Source of the DNA: CAYXVU01 sp964468725
GTDB taxonomy: Bacteria > Acidobacteriota > Blastocatellia > UBA7656
Reading direction: 5' to 3'
DNA length: 12,674 nt
Assembly (NCBI GenBank): GCA_964468725.1
Contig: CAYXVU010000173.1
Location: forward strand, 1-12,674
The position numbers and the translations under genes are program-made. Below are positions 1-6,629 of the stretch, piece after piece. Numbering within the stretch: position 1 is the stretch's first letter; each line of letters opens with the position of its first letter. The notes under the pieces were generated by a model. The model was not told the DNA's origin. It was given only the letters and a program-made list of their open reading frames with translations, and made no database searches.

Positions 1-2
1 TA

Positions 3-1094
3 GAATTACGCCGCTCGGGCGATTTTGAAATGCGCCTCGAAGGTCAGTTGCGCGCCACGACGTTTCGCGGACGTTGGTTCGATGCGGCGGGCGATGATAT
101 CGAGATCGAAATTCGTAGCAGTTCGCTGCATTCAGACACTTATGGCAGAGGGCGATTGACCGTTCGTCGGAACACGTTGGAACGCATTGAAGTCAGCGGC
201 ACGAGTGATCGGGACGATTTTTCTATCAACTTCGAGGCGCAAGGAACAACCTCGCCGCTGCCGCCTACTTCACCGTCGAGCACCTTTATCGGCACCTTCA
301 GTTCCCGCGTGCCAACGCGCAATTCGCGCGAGGAGTATGAAATCGTGCGCCGCTTGCGCATCCGCGACGATGGCACGGTGCGTCTGATCTCGCGTTACGA
401 GGGCAGCGTGCCGGTCGTGACGCGCGATTCGTTGCGCATTCATGGCGAGTTGCTCTACGACATCGCCAATCGTGGCAGAGTCGTTCATACCGGCACATGG
501 AGGGCGACCGGTAACCGCTTGGATATTCGCCTCACCGGTATCGAGGGAGACCGCGAAGAGCGCAAAGTCCTGAGCTCCATGTCTTTCAATTTGCGCGGCA
601 CGGATCTGCTGACCCTCACCTTTGATCGAACGAATTATGGAACCGGCGGGCTGCGCTTCTCGAAGAACACCGGCGGCGATGACCGCGAAGAGGACGGCTC
701 GCAAACGCCCGATCAGTACGCCGGAACCTTTTCTGTCCGATTGCAAATCCCCGATAGCGACGGCGACATCGAACGCACGTTGGAAATTTTGCCGCGCGGC
801 ACTGCCCGCCTGACGACCGAGTATTTCGGCGGCAACCGCCCGCGCTTCAGCTTTCGCGCCACCCGCGAACTCGGTTTGCTGCTGCGTCGCATGGAGACTC
901 GTCAACGGCTCGTGCATAGCGGTTCGTGGTACGTGCAAGGCAGCCAACTCATCGTGCGTCTGACAGACCTAGAATCGGAACGCCTCGACAGTACCATGCG
1001 CTTGAATGTTCGCGGCGACGATTTGGAGATCGTCAGCTTTGACAGCAATCAATACGGCACGCGGTCATTCCGCTTCACCCGGCGCAACCGGTAA
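3..1094 (+). CDS. C-terminal part of a beta-rich tandem-repeat protein (5' end outside window)
   Basis: The reading frame is open to the left edge of the window, so the Met at base 30 need not be the start; the gene probably begins upstream and its N-terminus (possible signal peptide) cannot be seen. Counting from that Met, two similar blocks are visible: about residues 86-212 and 230-351. Each begins with a GTF motif, continues with a GTxR strand, then a (V)VH(T/S)G(T/S)W motif (152-157 and 295-300), an RLT strand, a LxxRG(T/D)DL turn and a final YGT..(L/F)RF. A Pro/Ser-rich linker (about 75-85) and an acidic linker (214-228) separate the blocks. The alternating strand pattern and the GTW motif resemble small calycin/lipocalin-like barrels, but this is only a fold impression. 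The first 70 residues form another strand-rich unit. No catalytic motif is seen. The gene ends 107 bp before the asparagine-synthetase-like gene on the same strand; a functional link is not shown. Confidence 0.8.
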   Translation, partial: ELRRSGDFEMRLEGQLRATTFRGRWFDAAGDDIEIEIRSSSLHSDTYGRGRLTVRRNTLERIEVSGTSDRDDFSINFEAQGTTSPLPPTSPSSTFIGTFSSRVPTRNSREEYEIVRRLRIRDDGTVRLISRYEGSVPVVTRDSLRIHGELLYDIANRGRVVHTGTWRATGNRLDIRLTGIEGDREERKVLSSMSFNLRGTDLLTLTFDRTNYGTGGLRFSKNTGGDDREEDGSQTPDQYAGTFSVRLQIPDSDGDIERTLEILPRGTARLTTEYFGGNRPRFSFRATRELGLLLRRMETRQRLVHSGSWYVQGSQLIVRLTDLESERLDSTMRLNVRGDDLEIVSFDSNQYGTRSFRFTRRNR

Positions 1095-1201
1095 AGGATT
1101 ACGCCACTATCAACTGTCCGCGAATCATCGCCGTCAATTCGCATCCTCATTCTTGGCGAGTTGGGTGATTCGCGGCGCGATATGCTTCACCGAGTCTCTC
1201 G

Positions 1202-2944
1202 ATGATGTTTCGAAAGCGCGTTCAGGATGTTGTCCCGACATTCCGCATCTTGCCGGATTGGTATTTAGCCTTCGGGAGTGGCCTCGGCGGCCACGAGTAC
1301 GCTGGTGCTACGTGGCGAGACGATAACATCGCCATCTTTCGCGCGCAGCCCGCATTCAGTTCCGATCATCGCTATGCCGTTATTGCCGATGCGCGGTTGA
1401 GCAATCGTTCGACGTTGCTCGATCAACTCGAAACTGCCGCCAACCCGTCTTTCACCGATACGCAACTCATCGCTGCATTGTGGGAACGCTTCGGCGCGTC
1501 AAGCGTCGAACGGCTCGAAGGCATGTTCGGGTTTGCGGTCTATGACCGGCAGATGCGCGCCTTATGGTTGGCGCGCGACCGAGTAGGCGCGCGCACGCTT
1601 TACTACACTCAGGTCGGCACGCCGCGACTGGTTGCGCCGCGACTGGCGACGATTGCGCGGCGAGGCTTCTCGGTTCTGGATTGGGTAGCGTTGCGCGATT
1701 ATCTGAGTTGCGCGTTTGTGCCGGGCGAGCGCACCTTGCTCAAAGAGGTGCGCGAAGTTCGCCCCGGCGCGTTGGTAACATTGCCCGACAATCAGACGCG
1801 CTTCTATTGGCAAGTGCAAGAGCAGATCACCGATCCGGCTGCGCCGCTCGCCGAGTATGCGAAGCGATTGCGCAGCTTGCTGGAAGAGGTTGTTCAAGCA
1901 TCGCTGCCGACCGATGCGCCGGTCGGCGCGTATCTGTCCGGCGGATTGGATTCCAGTCTGGTCGTCGCACTGGCTGCCAAGTTTCATCGCCACCCGGTTC
2001 ACACCTATTCGATTCACTTCGGCGATGAATGTCCGAACGAGTTGGAATTTTCCAGCCTCGTCGCCAACCACACGCGCACACGCCATCACATCATCAAGAT
2101 CACGGCGGCGGAGATGTGGCAGTTGTTGCCGGAAACGATGGCGCACCTTGATGACCCGATTGGCGACCCGCTAACCGTGCCGAACCTGATCTTAGGCCGC
2201 GAAGCGCGGGCATCGGTCGGAGTGATTTTGAATGGCGAAGGCGGCGACCCCTGTTTTGGCGGCCCAAAAAATCAACCGATGCTCTTGAACCGGCTGTATG
2301 CTGCAACCCCTGAAGGCGAGACTTCGGGTACTATCCCAACGCCCGATGCCGTATCGGCATATCTGGCATCGTTTCAAAAATGCGCCCTCGATTTGCCGCA
2401 GTTGTTACAGCCCGATGTGTGGCAAGCGACGAAAGATGTGCCGTCGGTATTTGCTGCTGATTTGATGAGCGGGGCAAGTTATCTGAATCGCCTGATGTTC
2501 CTCAACATCAAATTCAAAGGCGCAGACCACATCTTGACGAAAGTGAACAACCTGACGCGCGCGACGGGGTTGATTGGGCTATCGCCGCTGTTCGATGAGC
2601 GCATCGTGGCGATGAGTTTGCAGATTCCGCCATCGTATAAATTGAGCGGCGCAGCGGAGAAAGCCGTCTTGAAAGAGGCAGTGAAAGATTTGTTGCCCGA
2701 CGCCATCATTGCGCGACCCAAAAGCGGCATGATGGTTCCCGTGCAATTGCGGTTTCGCAAATACTGGCAACGCGAAGCGCGCGCCCTGTTGTTGAACAAA
2801 CGCGCTCGCCTCAAGCCATATCTGAATCAAAAGCTGATCGGCGATTGGCTCGCCTATCGCGGTGATACATGGTCGCGGTACGGGGTGAAGCTATGGTTGC
2901 TAGTGAGTCTTGAATATTGGCTGCAAGCCAACACGAAACCTTAG
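1202..2944 (+). CDS. Asparagine-synthetase-like amide synthetase lacking the glutaminase Cys (AsnS1)
   Basis: This 580-residue protein belongs to the AsnB/beta-lactam-synthetase/lasso-cyclase superfamily. These enzymes adenylate a carboxylate with ATP and join it to an amine. The N-terminal half is a class II glutamine-amidotransferase-like domain (IADARLSNR at 61-69, ARDRVG at 124-129). The synthetase half carries the PP-loop SGGLDSS (246-252), NGEGGDPCFGG (344-354, with Pro where Glu is usual after GxD) and RPKSGMMVP (505-513, the family's conserved C-terminal Lys region). The protein starts Met-Met-Phe-Arg, so the Cys2 nucleophile that releases ammonia from glutamine is absent and the usual first strand is not recognisable. 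An in-frame TGA at 1166 leaves room for only 11 extra codons, none of them Met-Cys. No good Shine-Dalgarno precedes the tandem ATGATG, so the exact start is uncertain. It is a paralogue of the protein at 6626-8410. Its TAG stop overlaps the stop of the convergent amidohydrolase gene. Family call is firm; substrate unknown. Confidence 0.92.
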   Translation: MMFRKRVQDVVPTFRILPDWYLAFGSGLGGHEYAGATWRDDNIAIFRAQPAFSSDHRYAVIADARLSNRSTLLDQLETAANPSFTDTQLIAALWERFGASSVERLEGMFGFAVYDRQMRALWLARDRVGARTLYYTQVGTPRLVAPRLATIARRGFSVLDWVALRDYLSCAFVPGERTLLKEVREVRPGALVTLPDNQTRFYWQVQEQITDPAAPLAEYAKRLRSLLEEVVQASLPTDAPVGAYLSGGLDSSLVVALAAKFHRHPVHTYSIHFGDECPNELEFSSLVANHTRTRHHIIKITAAEMWQLLPETMAHLDDPIGDPLTVPNLILGREARASVGVILNGEGGDPCFGGPKNQPMLLNRLYAATPEGETSGTIPTPDAVSAYLASFQKCALDLPQLLQPDVWQATKDVPSVFAADLMSGASYLNRLMFLNIKFKGADHILTKVNNLTRATGLIGLSPLFDERIVAMSLQIPPSYKLSGAAEKAVLKEAVKDLLPDAIIARPKSGMMVPVQLRFRKYWQREARALLLNKRARLKPYLNQKLIGDWLAYRGDTWSRYGVKLWLLVSLEYWLQANTKP

Positions 2945-4119
2945 ATGCCAAGCAGCGCGTTCGCCGTGAAGAGCGCGGCGGGAAAGCGTCTCGCGCTGCG
3001 CGGATGTTTGAGCGTGCGTTTTAACACATAGTCGTAGAGCAACGGATTGTAATCATAAATCTCGTTCAACTGTTGGCGCTGGGCTTCGTTCAGATAACCG
3101 TGTTTGGCCAATGTGCCGGTGCGAATCAAGATATTAATGGCGGGCAACGGATAGTCGCTGCCGTTGACCAGACGATGATGCAGGTCTTCGCGCTCTAAGA
3201 TCGTTTGCAACGGTGCGCCGACGCGGTTGTATTGCGTCATCGCGGAGATGTCGGCAAACAACAGCCCTTCATACTTCTTTTCATTCATCAATCGCAAGAA
3301 GAGATCGAAATTGTGTTGAGTCGTCGGGTGCTGACTCTCAAGGTCGGAGTTATGACCGAGTCCGGCGCAATGGGCGACGATGACTTTGACGCCACACTCT
3401 AACGGTTTTCGAAGCAGCAGCGGGTTGCCGAGTTTTTGATCCTCTTCGGCCTCAACCGCTTTCTCTTCGCCGCCGTGACTGAGCAAAGTGAGGCCGAGTT
3501 CCTTCATCTTCGCATAGAATGGCTCGCACTTTTCGTGCGCGGGATTGATGCCCATCGCATTCGGTAACCACTTGATGATGCGCGCGCCGCGCGCCGCACA
3601 GCGCTCCAACTCGGCGAGCGCATCGGGGCGATACGGATGCACGGAGATCATCGGCAAAAAGATGTCTGCATGCTGTTCGGCAAGGGCAAAGACATAATCA
3701 TTGGGAACATAGAATTCGGTCTTTGCCAGATTCACCGTGCCGTCGAGGTTGTAGTGTTGGTCGAAAGCGAGCAGATAGTGTTTGCCACCGTGTTCATTGC
3801 TGCGAATCAGATCAACGAGGCGGTCGAGGTATTGGCGGTCGGCGTCTTCGATGTCGGCGACCTTCGAGGCGCTCAGATAAAAAGCGAGTTGAATGCGTTT
3901 GAATGGATAGCGCCATGAGCGCATATGCGGATTGACAAAAGCGCCCGTCCCGCCTGCGCCGACGCCGACGATGTGGGTGTGGTAATCGAGCAATTGTTTA
4001 GTGTCGAGGTCATCTACGGCGCGCTTGAGCAAATCTTTCGCACCTTGACTCATCCGACTGTTTAACTCTCCGGGCTTGCGCGTGAAGGCTCCGGCGAAGC
4101 GGTCTAATAATCTGCACAT
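2941..4119 (-). CDS. Amidohydrolase-superfamily metal-dependent hydrolase (Amidohydrolase_2-like)
   Basis: A 392-residue TIM-barrel metal hydrolase. From the preferred start, the ligand pattern of the superfamily is visible: DYHTHI gives H47 and H49 after strand 1, SVHP holds H161, IIKWLP holds K183, LSHGGEE holds H215, VAHCAG holds H250 and NGSDYP gives the terminal Asp D322. The closest fit is the PF04909 group (ACMSD/uronate-isomerase-like decarboxylases and hydrolases), so either C-N/C-O hydrolysis or decarboxylation is possible. The frame extends to an ATG at 4161, but that start has no ribosome-binding site; the ATG at 4119 (MCRLLDRF) follows GGAAAGACGAG and is preferred, although the evidence is modest. 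It is the last gene of the minus-strand run, about 85 bp after the zinc-ribbon gene, and its TAA shares bases with the TAG of the opposite asparagine-synthetase-like gene. Location is probably cytoplasmic: no signal peptide or membrane segment is seen. Confidence 0.88.
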   Translation of the reverse strand: MCRLLDRFAGAFTRKPGELNSRMSQGAKDLLKRAVDDLDTKQLLDYHTHIVGVGAGGTGAFVNPHMRSWRYPFKRIQLAFYLSASKVADIEDADRQYLDRLVDLIRSNEHGGKHYLLAFDQHYNLDGTVNLAKTEFYVPNDYVFALAEQHADIFLPMISVHPYRPDALAELERCAARGARIIKWLPNAMGINPAHEKCEPFYAKMKELGLTLLSHGGEEKAVEAEEDQKLGNPLLLRKPLECGVKVIVAHCAGLGHNSDLESQHPTTQHNFDLFLRLMNEKKYEGLLFADISAMTQYNRVGAPLQTILEREDLHHRLVNGSDYPLPAINILIRTGTLAKHGYLNEAQRQQLNEIYDYNPLLYDYVLKRTLKHPRSARRFPAALFTANALLGI

Positions 4120-4204
4120 CGTTATCTCGTCTTTCCGTTGCGGCCAGCCGGGCGAAGCCATAAGTGCAAATCATCTGCCGGGCGTGCCTTATTCTAGCAG
4201 ACCG

Positions 4205-5350
4205 TCATCCGAAGTTGTCGGCGATGTAGACATCCGAGCCGCCCGAACCGTAGTAGCCGATGAAGTAGGCATCCGCCACTCCGACATCGCTCAAGGTATC
4301 ACGGGCGCGCGGGTCGCGGCTGCGGGCGATGCCGTTGGTCACGATGCGCAGCAGCGTTTGCGGCGCGAATGATTCAAGCTCGACATAATTTCCGGCTTCG
4401 AGCCAGGCAATCTCTTCCGGCAAGAGTGTCGCCCGCACTTCGGGCAGCATATTGTGTCGGGCAAAATGCGCGAACTGCTCGCTCTGCAAAACGAAGAGAC
4501 GACGATCAAAGACCTGTCGCGGCATCAACCCTAAATCGTAAATTTGCACCGTCGGGCTATCTCTGAACCAGTCCGCTTCGTGGCGCAGGCGGTGTGCCAG
4601 ATGGACGCCTGCCGGACTGGCATCGTGCAGGGCGTAGACTTTCAACTCCGGATTGCGACGCAACATCTCCATCACCGTGCCAAAGACGGGCTGCGGGTAC
4701 TTATCAATAGCCAGCACCGCGCAGTTATGTTCGAAATGAAAATTGTTAGCGAGTAAAAACTGTGCCATCTGCGGACTGTCGCAAACCACCAGACGATCAA
4801 AGCTGTAGGCTTTCACCTCTTCGCTGATTGGCGCGATCTGTTTGCTGACCGTAGGGGGCGGCAGAATCTTCGCCATCGCGCCGTTGACCCGTTGCCAGCG
4901 GTGCAGCCAGTCGTTGATTTGATGAAACTCAAAGATGATCTTTTTCGGTTTCTTATTTTCGAATCGCTCCCGAACCTTTGGCAGAATGAAGATGATGCCG
5001 CAGAAGATGATTAACAGCAGGGTCAACAAGAAGAAGACTGATTTCGTCGCAATGAAGAGAATCAGATTGATGACGGCGAGCAATCCGATCAAACAACCGA
5101 TGGCTGCGATGAGATTCAATTTCGATTGCCTGCGATTGTTGAGCGCATAATAGAATTGGCGCGGCGTGAAAAACAGCGAATGATTCACCGATAGCGTGTT
5201 GATCGCATTGGCGAAAAAACCATCGGTGAACGGCGCTGCTGGCTGAGATTTCGGATCAAAGACAAACGGATGGCGGCAGGTTTTACAGGTGCCGTTCAGG
5301 AACTGCCGCTCTTTGAGGTTATTTTCGGTGTTGCACTTTATGCATTTCAC
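4205..5350 (-). CDS. Zinc-ribbon, two-TM membrane protein with toprim-like C-terminal segment
   Basis: This 381-residue protein opens with a short zinc ribbon, two CxxC knuckles at C3/C6 and C22/C25. Two strongly hydrophobic membrane segments follow (about 78-100 and 104-124), then a basic stop-transfer stretch and a soluble domain of about 250 residues. Within that domain, RLVVCDSPQMAQFLL (186-200) and VYALHDASPAGVHLA (238-252) are spaced like the acidic motifs of a toprim fold; the DASPAG turn resembles the DxDxxG-type motif of Top6A/Spo11-like toprim domains. The toprim assignment is my inference and the first motif lacks the classic Glu. With both membrane segments close together, the ribbon and the large domain should lie on the same, probably cytoplasmic, side. 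Translation starts at a GTG with a strong ribosome-binding site. The gene lies 52 bp after the decarboxylase-like gene on the same strand, so it is probably in that operon. No named family could be assigned. Confidence 0.85.
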   Translation of the reverse strand: MKCIKCNTENNLKERQFLNGTCKTCRHPFVFDPKSQPAAPFTDGFFANAINTLSVNHSLFFTPRQFYYALNNRRQSKLNLIAAIGCLIGLLAVINLILFIATKSVFFLLTLLLIIFCGIIFILPKVRERFENKKPKKIIFEFHQINDWLHRWQRVNGAMAKILPPPTVSKQIAPISEEVKAYSFDRLVVCDSPQMAQFLLANNFHFEHNCAVLAIDKYPQPVFGTVMEMLRRNPELKVYALHDASPAGVHLAHRLRHEADWFRDSPTVQIYDLGLMPRQVFDRRLFVLQSEQFAHFARHNMLPEVRATLLPEEIAWLEAGNYVELESFAPQTLLRIVTNGIARSRDPRARDTLSDVGVADAYFIGYYGSGGSDVYIADNFG

Positions 5351-5357
5351 AAGGCCT

Positions 5358-5363
5358 CTCCTT
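5358..5363 (-). promoter_or_regulatory. Ribosome-binding site deciding a GTG start
   Basis: On the minus strand AAGGAG lies 7 nt before the GTG at 5350, giving a near-ideal Shine-Dalgarno. It fixes the GTG as the start of the zinc-ribbon protein and puts the first CxxC at residues 3-6, as expected for a complete N-terminal ribbon. Confidence 0.75.
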
Positions 5364-5402
5364 ACTCCGAGTGACGCGCGCCGATGCGCGCTGATTGGTG
5401 AG

Positions 5403-6629
5403 TTAAACCTGCTTAGTCAACGCCGCATAGCTTTCACGGCGACGAATCAAACGCGGCTCGCCGCCGTCAATCAAAATCTCCGCAGGGCGCGGGCGATGCA
5501 AGAAGTGCGAAGCCATCGCGTACCCATAGGCTCCGACATCGAGAATCGCTACAATGTCATCCGGCTGCATCGCAGGCAGCAGGCAACCGCGACCGAGATA
5601 ATCTCTCGAAAATGTGGTATTGCCGCATACATCGGTCGTCACCCGTCCGCCGTCCGTTTGACTGAGCGCGCGAATCGAACGATACCCGCCATGCACGCTC
5701 AACACCGCGATGTTGGCAATCGTCGTATCCACGCCGATGATCTGTTTTTCGTCTTGCCACTTCACGGACTGCACCCGAGCCAGCAAGATGCCGCTTCCGG
5801 CAATCGCCGCTCTACCCGGTTCGATCAATAATGACAGCGACGGCTGACGGGCAAGCAATTGTTCGCTGAGCGCCGCGCCGAAGACTTCCCAATCCAGACT
5901 CTCGCGGCCTGCGCGATAGGGATAGCCGAAGCCGCCACCGAAATCGAGATACTGCCAATCCGGGAGTGTGCTTCCGGCTTCGAGCACGTCCGCGATGGCT
6001 TCGGTAAATGCCGCTGTCAAATTGGTGCCCGTGCCGCGATAAAAATGGATGCCGGTGATACGCAATCCGACGCGCGCCGCAATACCAATCGCGTCGGGAA
6101 ACTCAGCAGGCCGCACACCGATGCGCGTCTCGCCGGTGATGTGCGGCAGATTTAGGCGGAAACCGAGACGCGGCGCGGGCGCATCCGAATCGCATTGTTG
6201 ATAGACCTCGCAAAAGCGTTGCAACTGGCTAACGCTATCGAAGTTCAAGGTTGCCACACGCCAATCGAGCATCTGCCGCATCTCTTCGAGATTGAGATTG
6301 CTGCCGCTGTAGACGATCTGTTCGGGTGCGAAACCGGCTTGCAAAGCCAGATACACGTCGCCCGGCGTGTTGGCATGTAACCCCCAACCGCAGGCGCGAA
6401 TGATCTGTAACAACTCGATATTGCCATTGGTGACGCTGGCGAAATGAAAATGGGTCTGCGGGTAGGGAACGGCGCGGGTGATGCGCGCAATCGTGCGTCG
6501 CAATACTTCGGCATCGTAAACATACAAAGGCGAGCCGTATTCATGAAGCCAGGTTTCGGCAACTTCGGCGCGCGGCAACGTAGCGCGCAATGCGGCTGTC
6601 TCTTTGTTGATTGCCTCTTGCTTCATCAT
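5403..6629 (-). CDS. Type III PLP-fold decarboxylase-like protein (LysA/ODC superfamily) with substituted catalytic residues
   Basis: From the ATG at 6629 the protein has 408 residues, the usual length for diaminopimelate or ornithine/arginine-type decarboxylases with an alanine-racemase-like barrel. Family landmarks are clear: GSPLYVYD near 32-39, GxHF..GTG (193-201), the phosphate-binding GGGFGYP (231-237), EPGR (270-273), CGNTTFSRD (335-343) and VGAYGYAM (365-372). Three active-site positions differ. The LysA segment with the PLP lysine (FAxKAxxN type) reads FASVTNGN (63-70), placing Val66 at the Schiff-base Lys; the codon at 6432-6434 is GTC on the minus strand. Tyr197 stands where the PLP-stacking His is expected, and Thr339 where the conserved Cys is expected. 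It may be a pseudoenzyme or a PLP-fold protein with different chemistry. The start is set by a 4-nt ATGA overlap with the upstream synthetase gene and a GGAGG 11 nt before; an open extension to 6758 merely shadows that gene. Family 0.9; activity unknown. Confidence 0.9.
   Translation of the reverse strand: MMKQEAINKETAALRATLPRAEVAETWLHEYGSPLYVYDAEVLRRTIARITRAVPYPQTHFHFASVTNGNIELLQIIRACGWGLHANTPGDVYLALQAGFAPEQIVYSGSNLNLEEMRQMLDWRVATLNFDSVSQLQRFCEVYQQCDSDAPAPRLGFRLNLPHITGETRIGVRPAEFPDAIGIAARVGLRITGIHFYRGTGTNLTAAFTEAIADVLEAGSTLPDWQYLDFGGGFGYPYRAGRESLDWEVFGAALSEQLLARQPSLSLLIEPGRAAIAGSGILLARVQSVKWQDEKQIIGVDTTIANIAVLSVHGGYRSIRALSQTDGGRVTTDVCGNTTFSRDYLGRGCLLPAMQPDDIVAILDVGAYGYAMASHFLHRPRPAEILIDGGEPRLIRRRESYAALTKQV

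Noticed and set aside
270..947. 225-codon minus-strand open frame opposite the repeat protein
   Set aside because: It is antisense to the plus-strand gene, whose in-frame tandem repeats show that it is the real coding strand.
1182..1205. Seven-codon leader frame whose TGA overlaps the AsnS1 ATG
   Set aside because: It has no ribosome-binding site, and such short frames are expected by chance; not supported as a leader peptide or precursor.
4120..4161. Longer start of the amidohydrolase at 4161
   Set aside because: There is no ribosome-binding site there, and the added residues are unlike a conserved domain edge. Kept only as an alternative.
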